A stretch of 64,000 nt of DNA from Candidatus Heimdallarchaeota archaeon. Its GTDB lineage: Archaea; Asgardarchaeota; Heimdallarchaeia; Heimdallarchaeales; Kariarchaeaceae. The position numbers and the translations under genes are program-made. The notes beneath the pieces are model-generated. The model was given only the letters and a program-made list of their open reading frames with translations. It made no database searches and was not told the origin of the DNA. Positions 43,386 to 51,954 of the stretch are shown piece after piece (position 1 is the first letter of the stretch; every line of letters starts with the position of its first letter). The stretch covers positions 18,073-82,072 of the forward strand of contig WAMJ01000292.1 in NCBI GenBank assembly GCA_015522385.1, written 5' to 3'.

Positions 43386-45395
43386 ATGAGAATATTTTTA
43401 TACACAAACCCTAGTCAATATGTCGTGAAAACCGCAAAATTAACAGGCATATTAAGTATATTAGTACTTTCTGCCTTTATGATTTTACCTGGGATAGCTC
43501 AGAGTACGCAGAACATCTCGGTTAATTCGAACGACGATCTAGTTTCTCTCGGACTTCCGGGTTCGGGGACAGAGAATGATCCTTACATATTGAGTTCAAA
43601 TAATCTTGAGATCGGTGATCGGAGTGCAATTGAAATCAAAAATACAGATCTCTATCTTGTGATAAGGGATAATACAATCACAGGTATGGATCCAAGTTCG
43701 TTCCTACCAGTTTATGGGATTCACCTCTATAACACCACCAACCTCATAATTGAGAACAATAATCTCACGTCTATCAGGGATTCAGCCATCTATGTTGAGT
43801 ACTCGGACAACATCACCATCAGGAACAACACCATCGAGAAGATCGGGGATTGGGGCATCTCATTCTACTACACAAATGACGTGCTCATCTTCAACAATAC
43901 CCTGATCAATATTGGAAGAACAGGCATTTCAGGAATATGTTTCAGCTGTAGTAGTGTAGATATTGTTAACAATACAGTTACTGACTCCAATATGGGGATA
44001 ATTGCAGGCCAAGGTTTCACCTCTGGAAATGCACTATTTGACAATAAAGTGGGAATTGTCTTGAGTGTCCACAATGCGACTATATTCAACAATACCATGT
44101 CAAACAATAGCATCGGTATATCAATCAATACAGGTCACCAGAATGGTGCCATACCAAATTATGTGTATAGCAATACCATAGAGAGGAATGCCCTAGGTGT
44201 ACGTAACTACTATACCACCAAAACATTCTTTACCAGAAATATGATCAGGATGAACACCTACGGGGTGAACTTCACCTATGAGTTCTCAGATTTTGAGTTC
44301 TCGGATAATACAGTCACAAACAATACAATTGGCGGTATGTCTCTTCCCGTGAGCAGAGGATTCGTCCTGAGGAACAACACTGTTGTCACTAATGGGAATT
44401 ACGACATGTGGCTAGGTCCCGAATCTGGGGCCGTTGTGCTATTCCGAAATGATCTGAGGAACTCTACGGTAATTGATGAGGGTGAGTCCAATATCTTTGA
44501 GATGAATTACTGGGGACAACTGGCCCTTGGCGATTCAGATTCAAATGGTGTGTACGACTCGAAATACGGACTGGATCCCCTTCCGTTAGTCTCAAGAGAC
44601 ACAATCGTGACCGATGAATTTACCACGCCAACCCTATATACAAATAAAGGGTACCTGAAAGGAAATGCATACTTCTGGTTCGTACTCAACGTGAACGAGG
44701 ACTATTCGGGGACACTATCTTCGAGTTACGAATTTTCAGTTGATGGAGGGAGCACGTGGATTCAGATGACTCCCTCGGGTAATACAGCATATATCCCGAC
44801 ACTTCCATATGAGGACAAGGAGATACTGGCCAGAGTTGTCCTTGACTCGGGAACTATATCCAAGAACACAACAAGAACTTATGAAATAAGGAACAGGAAG
44901 TTATTCGGAGGGATGATAACCTCTCCATCCATATCAGGAATATACTACAATACCCTAAATGTGACATGGTATGCAGGATACGTGGATGGGAATCCACCCA
45001 CTTCCGTTAGCTACAACCTCTATTTCAGAGAGTACAGTCTCCCAGACGAACCATTCAGACCAATAGCCATGAACATATCTGGTACCAGTTATGCTTGGGA
45101 TATATCCGGATTGAAAAGGACAAGTTATACTATAATTCTGGAGACGGTTAGTGAGATCGGATCGGTCAATGACACTGTCGCTGGTTTCTGGATTGAAGAT
45201 CAACCCACTTCCAGTTCTACAACATTAGAGACCTCGTCACCAATAGCCAACACCACCAGCTCACAGGCGGTGAATACCACCATTGGGACATTAGACGATA
45301 CGAAGACAGTGGCATCACCACTCCCCCTTACCCCAGTGGTTGTATCGATGTTTGTGATATGGATCTTTAGACGGCGAAGTTCTAGGATAAAATAG
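43386..45395 (+). CDS. NosD-like parallel beta-helix surface protein
   Basis: The 669-residue protein has a signal peptide (about residues 15-38), then repeated short strands of the N-N-T-[IV] type (YGIHLYNTTNLIIENNNL, NITIRNNTIEKIGDWGI) forming a right-handed parallel beta-helix of the NosD/carbohydrate-binding CASH kind (about 75-350). Two beta-sandwich, fibronectin-like segments follow, then a Ser/Thr-rich stretch and a C-terminal helix (VVVSMFVIWIF) with RRRSSRIK. Many NxS/T sequons indicate an exported, glycosylated protein. A surface polysaccharide-binding role is inferred. The ATG is 25 bases after a TATA box, so the mRNA is probably leaderless. Confidence 0.85.
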   Translation: MRIFLYTNPSQYVVKTAKLTGILSILVLSAFMILPGIAQSTQNISVNSNDDLVSLGLPGSGTENDPYILSSNNLEIGDRSAIEIKNTDLYLVIRDNTITGMDPSSFLPVYGIHLYNTTNLIIENNNLTSIRDSAIYVEYSDNITIRNNTIEKIGDWGISFYYTNDVLIFNNTLINIGRTGISGICFSCSSVDIVNNTVTDSNMGIIAGQGFTSGNALFDNKVGIVLSVHNATIFNNTMSNNSIGISINTGHQNGAIPNYVYSNTIERNALGVRNYYTTKTFFTRNMIRMNTYGVNFTYEFSDFEFSDNTVTNNTIGGMSLPVSRGFVLRNNTVVTNGNYDMWLGPESGAVVLFRNDLRNSTVIDEGESNIFEMNYWGQLALGDSDSNGVYDSKYGLDPLPLVSRDTIVTDEFTTPTLYTNKGYLKGNAYFWFVLNVNEDYSGTLSSSYEFSVDGGSTWIQMTPSGNTAYIPTLPYEDKEILARVVLDSGTISKNTTRTYEIRNRKLFGGMITSPSISGIYYNTLNVTWYAGYVDGNPPTSVSYNLYFREYSLPDEPFRPIAMNISGTSYAWDISGLKRTSYTIILETVSEIGSVNDTVAGFWIEDQPTSSSTTLETSSPIANTTSSQAVNTTIGTLDDTKTVASPLPLTPVVVSMFVIWIFRRRSSRIK

Positions 45396-45399
45396 CTTG

Positions 45400-45759
45400 T
45401 TACGCTAATAGTCTGTCATCTAGCTCAAGTGAACTGATCTGTTGATACAGCTTCTCAATAGTGTAATCTTCCATTATTCTTACCCTATCCAAGTGCTCTG
45501 CAAAATCCTTCTCGAAGTCATGTAGAAGATCAAGGTCAATAAATATAAGCTCGGCTCTCTTAGCCAGTTTCAAAGTCAAATTTCTGAAATCAGGAAGGAC
45601 ATCCCACCATTGGCATTCCTTTGAACCATGACGGATGACCTTGACCTCTGCACCGAGGCTGCATAAATGGCTTTGGGAGAAGGTGTCTCCATTCAATTTT
45701 GACGAGGGTCTCGTCTCTAAATCTGTCTCCCTTGATATGTGGACAACCATTACAGTCAT
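45400..45759 (-). CDS. Hypothetical 119-residue protein
   Basis: The alpha/beta protein has strands such as AELIFIDLDLL and a helical C-terminus. No family is recognised. A TATA box (45781-45788, GCTTATATAATT on the minus strand) is centred 25 bases from the ATG, which supports a leaderless gene. Without it the interval 45396-45918 would be empty. It is convergent with the NosD-like gene, 4 bases apart. Confidence 0.6.
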   Translation of the reverse strand: MTVMVVHISRETDLETRPSSKLNGDTFSQSHLCSLGAEVKVIRHGSKECQWWDVLPDFRNLTLKLAKRAELIFIDLDLLHDFEKDFAEHLDRVRIMEDYTIEKLYQQISSLELDDRLLA

Positions 45760-45780
45760 AGAATAAAATTGTCAGAAAAT

Positions 45781-45788
45781 TATATAAG
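45781..45788 (-). promoter_or_regulatory. TATA box for the 119-residue hypothetical protein
   Basis: TATATAAG on the plus strand reads CTTATATA on the minus strand and is centred 25 to 26 bases from the start codon. Confidence 0.55.
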
Positions 45789-45918
45789 CAATTCTAGATT
45801 GAGGATGAGGGTATTGTCTCTATATTTTCTCAATATTGACAGTATGTCCAAACTACAGAGAAGCAACACACGGAAAGATAGACAGAATCCTTAAGGTCAT
45901 AGAGGAGTACGTACACAT

Positions 45919-46515
45919 GTGTTCATTCTGGGAATAGGTGGCATATCTGGAAGTGGGAAGTCCACACTTGCCAAAATTATCGACGAGAGGATACCCGAGT
46001 CTAGGGTGATCAATTTCGACAATTACTACAGGCACAGACCGGAGCTGACGCTCGAGCAGCGGAGGCTTGTAAACTACGACCACCCCGACTCCTTGGAGAT
46101 TGACCGACTTCTCCGTGATCTGAGGAAACTGCTCAAGGGAGAGGTGATAGATGTCCCCGTCTACGACTTCACACAGCACCTCAGGTCGGAGGAGACAATC
46201 ACCATTGAGCCCCCAAAGCTCCTAATCATCGAGGGTATATTCACCACCGTGGTCAGCGAGGTGAGGGCGCTCATGGATCTCATAATCTTCGTTGACGTGG
46301 ACATCGAGACAGCAGTGGTACGGCGGGTGAGGAGGGATCTCACCGAGAGGGGGAGGGAGACACTTCAGATCTGTGACCAGCTCGAAGCTACTGTCATACC
46401 CGGGAGCAAGAATGTCATCGTACCCTCCAAGCGCAACGCAGATTTCGTGATCAGGGGGGACCGCCCCTATGAGAGGATTGTAGAATTTATCCTGCGGATG
46501 ATACCGGACCTTTAG
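45919..46515 (+). CDS. Uridine kinase-like P-loop kinase
   Basis: The 198-residue protein has a Walker A GISGSGKST (8-16), the uridine/phosphoribulokinase-type NFDNYYRHRPELT, an NYDHPDSLEIDRL segment that matches the udk substrate region, and IEGIF with RRVRRDLTERGR (Arg finger and lid). It probably phosphorylates uridine/cytidine for pyrimidine salvage, though related kinases exist. The GTG at 45919 is 26 bases from CCTTAAGG (45889-45896); no in-frame start lies upstream because of a TAA. The 3' end overlaps the convergent cdc6 by 4 bases. Confidence 0.85.
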   Translation: MFILGIGGISGSGKSTLAKIIDERIPESRVINFDNYYRHRPELTLEQRRLVNYDHPDSLEIDRLLRDLRKLLKGEVIDVPVYDFTQHLRSEETITIEPPKLLIIEGIFTTVVSEVRALMDLIIFVDVDIETAVVRRVRRDLTERGRETLQICDQLEATVIPGSKNVIVPSKRNADFVIRGDRPYERIVEFILRMIPDL

Positions 46516-47714
46516 AACTTGCTCCGCTTGGACTGGAACTCCTTCATGACCTCCTGTACACGCTCGATGAGAATGACAGCTGGGATGTCCATAAGACCTA
46601 TGACAGAGTGCCTACCCCTTGCATTGGATCCCACGGGTTTGACCTTGTAGACGAGTATGCCCAGTCGGGACAATTCCTTTATGCAGTTGCGGTAGGTGGC
46701 TACACCAGGGGGTTTGACCTTATTCTCGGCACAGACAAGTTTGAAGACCTCGAAGGACTCGTTGATGGTTGTGTATGAGGCAGCGCCTTTCTTGGAGAGA
46801 AGTCTGCCCACTGCTACCGCGGCTGCAAGCTCGTTGAACTTCAGATCCCTGAATATGTCGGGTCGGAGCTCTGCGTAGATCTCGTTACGGGCCGCTCTGA
46901 CGAACTCGGGAGTCACTACCTTCGCCCGCTTGGTGTTGGCGATCATACCCGCTCTGAGCATTATCTCGATACCATGACGGGCATTTCCTGAATTGGCGCT
47001 CACGTCGATGATCAGGTTGAGGACGTCATCGGGTAGCGCCTCGTGATAGTATCCGAGTTTCCTTCTGTATTTCAGGATTGTCTCGATCTGTTCCCGGTCG
47101 TAATTCTCCAGCTCCAACTTGTCCTGTATTCTCCCAGAGAGGTGAGTGTCGAGCATGGTCATCCAGTCTGAGATCCGGGTGATAGCAATTGTAGAGAGCC
47201 TGCCGATCCCAGGGCCAAAGAGCTCGTTGATGTGGATCAGTCCGAGTATGTCCTCTGCTCTTAGCATACCTGCCTCGTCGATGATGAGCACCAGTCTCTT
47301 GTTCTCCCGGTCGAGCCGTGTAGCCAGCATTTCCATGAGTTCCTCGTCGCTGAATCCCCTTCCGTGCATGGCGAACTTCTCGTTTGCAAGCTTTCGCAGG
47401 ATCGCGGTCTTGGTCCTGAAGGAGTGGCAGTTGACGTACTGTACCTCAAGCTGTATGTTCTGCTGTATGGCGTAGTCCGCAAGGTGATTGGTGATGAGCT
47501 TGGCAAGTGTGGTCTTCCCAACTCCCGCTTCTCCAATGATGGCGAAGTTCACTGCGACGGAACGGTAGGGATCGAGCAAGATGCTCAGAGCCTCGACCAT
47601 CCGGTTTGTCTCCTCCTCCCTGCAAGGCATCTCGGGGGGAACGAACTCGGGTGTCAGGGTGTACCTATCCCTGAATACAGAATCTCCCGAGTAGTTGGCA
47701 AAAACATTAGTCAT
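46512..47714 (-). CDS. cdc6: Orc1/Cdc6-family replication initiator
   Basis: The 400-residue AAA+ protein has the Cdc6/Orc1 start L-T-P-E-F-V-P-P-E-M-P-C-R-E-E-E, Walker A GEAGVGKTT (61-69), Walker B LVLIIDEAG, an R-x-S-x-x-x-I-A-I-T sensor region, and a C-terminal winged-helix domain (about residues 305-400). In archaea it binds ORB elements at origins and loads MCM. The gene usually lies beside an origin; candidate repeats are in the upstream gap (47761-47826). TTATTAA on the minus strand (47738-47744) is 27 bases from the ATG. The initiator-specific motif and arginine finger were not verified in detail. Confidence 0.85.
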   Translation of the reverse strand: MTNVFANYSGDSVFRDRYTLTPEFVPPEMPCREEETNRMVEALSILLDPYRSVAVNFAIIGEAGVGKTTLAKLITNHLADYAIQQNIQLEVQYVNCHSFRTKTAILRKLANEKFAMHGRGFSDEELMEMLATRLDRENKRLVLIIDEAGMLRAEDILGLIHINELFGPGIGRLSTIAITRISDWMTMLDTHLSGRIQDKLELENYDREQIETILKYRRKLGYYHEALPDDVLNLIIDVSANSGNARHGIEIMLRAGMIANTKRAKVVTPEFVRAARNEIYAELRPDIFRDLKFNELAAAVAVGRLLSKKGAASYTTINESFEVFKLVCAENKVKPPGVATYRNCIKELSRLGILVYKVKPVGSNARGRHSVIGLMDIPAVILIERVQEVMKEFQSKRSKF

Positions 47715-47760
47715 TCAAACAAGAATTTGTGCACTCCTTAATAACTTGATCGGAGGGTGA

Positions 47761-47826
47761 ATTCCAAGTGAACTTTAAGTGATGGGAAAAAGCAATTGAA
47801 GATTTGTATAGGATTTCAAATGAACT
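47761..47826. other. Candidate origin region with two ORB-like repeats
   Basis: The gap between cdc6 and the divergent UPF0200 gene (47715-47905) has ATTCCAAGTGAACT at 47761-47774 and ATTTCAAATGAACT at 47813-47826. The two agree at 12 of 14 bases, are in the same orientation 52 bp apart, and each is followed 10 to 12 bases later by a GGG. The T-T-C-C-A...G-A-A-C core recalls the mini-ORB element bound by Orc1/Cdc6. With an adjacent cdc6 gene a replication origin is plausible. Confidence 0.4.
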
Positions 47827-47905
47827 GCATCCCTAGGGATTCGTAAGTTTGACTAGGTTGTCTGTTACTAGAAAATTAAAAAGCTAGACAGGTTGCAGTA
47901 CTATC

Positions 47906-48484
47906 GTGGCCATCGACACAGCAAATCTCAGCATCTTCGGAGTTGCAGGACTACCCGCCTCGGGGAAGGCTGTCTTCGCTGAAGTCTCGAAATCAATAGG
48001 CTACACCTCGGTCGTCATGGGAGACATTATCCGTGAGGAGTGCAAGAACAGGGGGCTGGAGGTCAACAGAGAGAATTCAAACAGAATCATGATCGAGCTC
48101 AGGAAGGAGAGGGGGAAGGATGTTGTGGCGCTGATGACAATGGATCGAGTCGAAAAGCTCTATGACGAGGGAGCAAGGAAAATCATCATCGACGGTCTAC
48201 GGTCGCTCACAGAGGTAGAACTCTTCAAGAAACGGTTCAGGAATTTCGAGGTCGTGGCAATTCACGCCAGTCCGAGGCAGAGACTTGACCGAGTGAAACT
48301 CCGAGGGAGGTTCGATGACGCGACTGGTCTAAGCTCTTTCAGGGAGAGGGACAAGGTGGAGCTGTCAGTCGGGATGGGGGAGGTCATCGCCACAGCTGAC
48401 TACCTTATAGATTCGCCCGACGGATTGGAGAGAGCTCGGGAGATATATTTATCCTTTTTAATGTACTACCAGAACATCATCTGA
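47906..48484 (+). CDS. UPF0200-family P-loop nucleotide kinase-like protein
   Basis: The 192-residue protein has a Walker A GLPASGK (about 15-21) where the usual K-S/T is K-A, followed by VVMGDIIREE and IIIDGLRSLTEVELF. The C-terminus has R-G-R-F-D-D-A-T and RDKVELSVGMGEVIATADYLI, the UPF0200 signature related to dephospho-CoA kinase. Biological substrate is unknown. In many archaea it is adjacent to UPF0201, as here (one-base overlap). The GTG start is 26 bases from TTAAAA (47877-47882). Confidence 0.87.
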   Translation: MAIDTANLSIFGVAGLPASGKAVFAEVSKSIGYTSVVMGDIIREECKNRGLEVNRENSNRIMIELRKERGKDVVALMTMDRVEKLYDEGARKIIIDGLRSLTEVELFKKRFRNFEVVAIHASPRQRLDRVKLRGRFDDATGLSSFRERDKVELSVGMGEVIATADYLIDSPDGLERAREIYLSFLMYYQNII

Positions 48485-49011
48485 TGACGCTTAATATCGT
48501 CTGCGAGTTGAGAGCGAATCCCACTGAGGACGAAGAAGTTCTGAGAACCGTCTTGAAAAAATTTGTACCCGGTGAGATAAAGGAGGATCTCAGATCCACT
48601 GGGAAGTACTTTTACCTCATGACTGAGGGGATTGATGCACTTACCTTCTTCTCGGACTGGGTGAGGAACCAGAGTCTGCTTGACACGGTGCGTAACCGTT
48701 TCCTAAGGAACGTGGAGAACGAGACTCTGACCACGGTATACTTCAATAGGAATGCTGCTGTTCTCGACAGGCTTATCCTCCTTGACTTCGAGGATGATCC
48801 ACCACTTGGACCGGTTATGTTACAGATCATTGCATCAGATCCCACCGAGCTCATGAAAGCCATCGACAGGATCACTCCATCGACCATAGAGGGAGAGGAG
48901 ATGACCGACGAGCAGAAGAAGGAGTATTTCAGAAGACTGATGGAGAAGAAGAAGAGCAAAGAGAAGAGAAGGCAGAAAGCAAAGGGCAGTGACGTCCTCG
49001 ACCTCACATAG
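48484..49011 (+). CDS. UPF0201-family protein (COG1325)
   Basis: The 175-residue protein matches the archaeal UPF0201 family: an N-terminal V-C-E-L-R-A-N-P-T-E-D-E-E strand and helix, an L-R-S-T-G region and the beta-hairpin VYFNRNAAVLDRL, which resembles ribosomal L5-like folds and has been proposed to bind RNA. A highly basic tail (RRLMEKKKSKEKRRQKAKG) may contact nucleic acid. Its ATG overlaps the UPF0200 stop by one base. Confidence 0.8.
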   Translation: MTLNIVCELRANPTEDEEVLRTVLKKFVPGEIKEDLRSTGKYFYLMTEGIDALTFFSDWVRNQSLLDTVRNRFLRNVENETLTTVYFNRNAAVLDRLILLDFEDDPPLGPVMLQIIASDPTELMKAIDRITPSTIEGEEMTDEQKKEYFRRLMEKKKSKEKRRQKAKGSDVLDLT

Positions 49012-49013
49012 TC

Positions 49014-49925
49014 TTAATTCTTGAACTTCACAACGTACTGGAAGCCATCCTTAGCTATCTTCGTCGGGTGGATCTCATTGGCAATCTTCAGCTCGTCCTT
49101 CACTTTGATGAACCGAGTGCCGATGTGAGTGAGGATAACAAGATCGACTCCTGCAAGCTTACCGATATTGGGCCCGTCAGTTGTGCATGAGTGCTCACGC
49201 TCAATCGCGGTGGTGTGCATGTCCGCGGGGTAGGTAGCTTCGTGTATTAGCACATCAGCATCTTTGGAGAGATCGATAAGCTCTGGGTTGTACTTGGTGT
49301 CACCCGAGTAGACGATCCGTCTCCCTAACCGGGGCGGGCCGATGATGTCCTCGGGAGTGAAGACCTTCCCATCCTTCTCAACTGACTTGCCAGCCCGAAT
49401 CTGTTTCTTGTCTTTATCGGTGAAGTTGTTCTCCTCGAGGATCGTCTTGTCCCACTTACCGGGTCTACTGTCCTCCATCCAGAGAAAGCTCAGCGCATTG
49501 TTGAAGTGAAGGGCCTTTATTGCCTTGATCAAGTAGCCCTTTCCCTTGAAGAAGTCACCGTCCACCATCTCCACGAAATTGATCTCGTAAGATGGTTGCA
49601 CGAATGTCGCGTGGAGAAGGAGCTTGACGTAGTCGGGAAAGCCCTGTGGCACGAGAAGGTTGACAGGTTCTTTCCGGTCAAGGAGTGACAGTGATGCCAG
49701 TAGCCCTGCCAGACCTTGATAGTGGTCGGGATGTGGATGGCTGATACAGATAGTGATTTCCTTCCTGATCGGGACCTCGTACTTCCTGAGATTGTACTGG
49801 GCGCCCTCTCCCACGTCGAAGATGACAAGACCGAAGGGATGCTTGAGAGCAACGGACGACTGGAATCGATTCGGTCTCGCAATGGCCGCACCCGTGCCGA
49901 GGAAAGTCAGTATTACGTCATCCAT
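49014..49925 (-). CDS. rnz: RNase Z (tRNA 3'-processing endonuclease)
   Basis: The 303-residue metallo-beta-lactamase-fold enzyme has FLGTGAAIARPNR, the zinc motif SHPHPDH (His63, His65, Asp67, His68), IVYSGDTKYN and LIHEATY, then a His in TDGPN/HIGTR-type segments. RNase Z removes the 3' trailer from pre-tRNA. The residue before the metal motif differs from the usual T-H-x-H-x-D-H but all metal ligands are present. It is the last gene of a prs-trmG10-rnz operon and overlaps its neighbour by 8 bases. Confidence 0.9.
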   Translation of the reverse strand: MDDVILTFLGTGAAIARPNRFQSSVALKHPFGLVIFDVGEGAQYNLRKYEVPIRKEITICISHPHPDHYQGLAGLLASLSLLDRKEPVNLLVPQGFPDYVKLLLHATFVQPSYEINFVEMVDGDFFKGKGYLIKAIKALHFNNALSFLWMEDSRPGKWDKTILEENNFTDKDKKQIRAGKSVEKDGKVFTPEDIIGPPRLGRRIVYSGDTKYNPELIDLSKDADVLIHEATYPADMHTTAIEREHSCTTDGPNIGKLAGVDLVILTHIGTRFIKVKDELKIANEIHPTKIAKDGFQYVVKFKN

Positions 49926-50907
49926 TAGTGATCAACCTCATTCGTCTTGTCAGTCCTTTGTGGACGTAGTCGGTAGATGTTTTCAACGTAATCCACCTAT
50001 CGGGTAGCTCTTTTAAACTCTCATTTGGTGTGGCCATCGAGATCACCACTTTGTCGGTGAACGTACCCAGCCACTGAAGGATGATCTCCTCGACCGTCCT
50101 GCCAGAGGTAGTGGTCTGTAATGCATATGGTGGATCTGTCACGACATACTCGATGACCCCTCTCCTTAATGGGGGCGAGAGCGCATCTCCGTGTATCAGA
50201 TGTATCCTATTCCTGTACCCGAGGTAGTTCATGTTCTCCACTGCCTGTCCCACTATCCTGCTGTCCAGCTCTATACCTATTGGAGTGTATCCTGCTTCTA
50301 CCATCTCGTACAGAAGACCGCCATGACCGCAGAATGGGTCGAGCACATAGTCCCCGGGTTTCATCCTGTGAGAGTTGACCATGAGTTTGGCTATCGTCTG
50401 CTTCATCGCACCTCCCTTGGAATTCGGAAGATTCTTCGGTGCACGCTTGGTTATGGTGCTTGCCTTTATCTCACGCACAAACCTTGAGACTGCGATTCCA
50501 CCAGACCATACAACGATGGCTACTACTTCCTCAGGATGCTTGAGGTCTATTTTTGGATTCTCAAGTTTGCTGAAAATCTTGCTTCCTGCAGCTCGTTCGA
50601 GAGCTTCTGACTTCCAGTCGACATCCACAACCCCGATCTTGAAGACCTTGACCCGCATAGGCACCCCCTCAAGGTATTTGAAGTCGATCTTGTCTACCGC
50701 TTCGAGGACAGATTCGATATCAGTAGAAGGGGTTTCACCCATAGGTTCGAACACCAGCCTAACTGAGCCGATAAACTCCAAGACATGCTCAAGGTATTCT
50801 AAGTCACAATCCACTAAAGCGAGATTGTCTGCCTTCCACGTGACCTCCGGGAAGAGTTCTTCTACTTCGATGTGCGCAAGTCCTTTGTGGGCGCATGAAA
50901 TTCTCAT
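49918..50907 (-). CDS. Trm-G10-type tRNA (guanine10-N2) methyltransferase
   Basis: The 329-residue protein has an N-terminal THUMP-like segment and a SAM-dependent methyltransferase domain: VLDPFCGHGGLLYEM, IGIELDSRIVGQAVENM, LIHGDALSPP and the catalytic TDPPYA. It is the COG1041 pattern of archaeal enzymes that methylate N2 of G10 in tRNA. The overlap of 4 bases with prs and 8 with rnz indicates coupled translation. Its pairing with RNase Z fits a tRNA-maturation unit. Confidence 0.9.
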   Translation of the reverse strand: MRISCAHKGLAHIEVEELFPEVTWKADNLALVDCDLEYLEHVLEFIGSVRLVFEPMGETPSTDIESVLEAVDKIDFKYLEGVPMRVKVFKIGVVDVDWKSEALERAAGSKIFSKLENPKIDLKHPEEVVAIVVWSGGIAVSRFVREIKASTITKRAPKNLPNSKGGAMKQTIAKLMVNSHRMKPGDYVLDPFCGHGGLLYEMVEAGYTPIGIELDSRIVGQAVENMNYLGYRNRIHLIHGDALSPPLRRGVIEYVVTDPPYALQTTTSGRTVEEIILQWLGTFTDKVVISMATPNESLKELPDRWITLKTSTDYVHKGLTRRMRLITNG

Positions 50908-51794
50908 GAGGTAAATTTTCGGATCTCCTCCGCAATTATCTGTGAGATATCGATGGTGCTGAACTTCGAGGGGATGGACTCAGTGGCCATGAATTTACCA
51001 GATATGGTCGAGTTGATCCTCTCCCCAGCTTCTTCATTGACGAGATGAGAGATCACAACATGGACCCTCTTAGCACCTTTATCAGTGAGGATTTGTGAGG
51101 ATTTGACGATTGACGATCCACTCGTAGTAATGTCATCTACCATAATTATATTCTCGTGGACATCCATCTCCTGAGCACTGTACGAGACTTCCCCAGTCAT
51201 TGGATCCCGATTCTTGATCAGGTGGCAGGCATCAATGCCTAGTTTGTCAGCAACAGATCGTGCCCTGAATAGAGCTCCCTCGTCCGGGGCGACAACACCC
51301 CATGTATGATCTATGGAGTAATTTGACCTGAAGTACTCGGCGATTGGTGTGGTGGGAAGCAGGTTCACAAGATCGAAACCCATATCCTCGGGAATGGCAT
51401 CAGGGTTATGAAGATCCAGAGTGAGAAGACGGGATACTCCGGAATCCCTCATGAGATTCAAGACGGTCTTGAACGATACGATATCACCAGGATAGGCCTC
51501 ACGATCAGCACGGGCATAGCAAAGGTACGGGCTGACAACGGTAAGTCTCTCAACCCCTCGCCTGACAAGTCCTTGGCAGATGTTGAGAAGTTGAAACAGG
51601 TTGTACTCCTGGGGTGCAAAGAGGTTCTGAACTACAATGGCATGCTCCACTTCCTCAGGGAAATCCTCGAATCTCAGAAGGGTTTCTCCATCTGAGAATG
51701 TCTTCGTGAAAAGCCCTATCCTCCGGAAATGGAGGATTTCCGCAAGTGCAGATGCGAGTTTATTCCCTGTTGATCCCGAAACAATGTAGTTCAA
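50904..51794 (-). CDS. prs: Ribose-phosphate pyrophosphokinase
   Basis: The 296-residue protein has the PRPP synthetase flexible-loop region CYARADREAYPGD, the ribose-5-phosphate/PRPP loop VDDITTSGSS, LLTLDLHNPDAI with the catalytic His, and VVAPDEGALFRA. It converts ribose-5-phosphate and ATP to PRPP for nucleotide synthesis. The archaeal type is slightly shorter than bacterial enzymes. The start appears to be TTG at 51794; CTTAAG (51821-51826) is about 29 bases upstream, and no ATG or GTG is better placed. Confidence 0.92.
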   Translation of the reverse strand: MNYIVSGSTGNKLASALAEILHFRRIGLFTKTFSDGETLLRFEDFPEEVEHAIVVQNLFAPQEYNLFQLLNICQGLVRRGVERLTVVSPYLCYARADREAYPGDIVSFKTVLNLMRDSGVSRLLTLDLHNPDAIPEDMGFDLVNLLPTTPIAEYFRSNYSIDHTWGVVAPDEGALFRARSVADKLGIDACHLIKNRDPMTGEVSYSAQEMDVHENIIMVDDITTSGSSIVKSSQILTDKGAKRVHVVISHLVNEEAGERINSTISGKFMATESIPSKFSTIDISQIIAEEIRKFTS

Positions 51795-51954
51795 TCTATG
51801 GTTGATATTGAGTCCTCCGACTTAAGACCATCGATCAAGTCCACACAGTAGTGTAAACAAATGTGGTGAATGGCTGGATGTACAAAACGCTTTGTATTAA
51901 TAAATCCCTAATCTTACTCTGAGCTAAAGCTTTTTTTTAGTTCGTTCTTACATT
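51795..51954. promoter_or_regulatory. Divergent region prs/lonB with inverted repeats and T-tract
   Basis: The 160-base gap has a 6-bp inverted repeat TACAAA-ACGC-TTTGTA (51881-51896), a looser CCACA...TGTGG pair (51841-51866), and a run of eight Ts (51931-51938) in CTAAAGCTTTTTTTTAG. The T-tract lies 20 to 25 bases before the lonB start and may act as its TATA-like element. No RNA gene could be supported. Confidence 0.35.

Noticed and set aside
51840..51940. Small RNA gene with a T8 terminator upstream of lonB
   Set aside because: Only short hairpins are seen and the T-tract can serve as promoter element; no conserved RNA fold is apparent.
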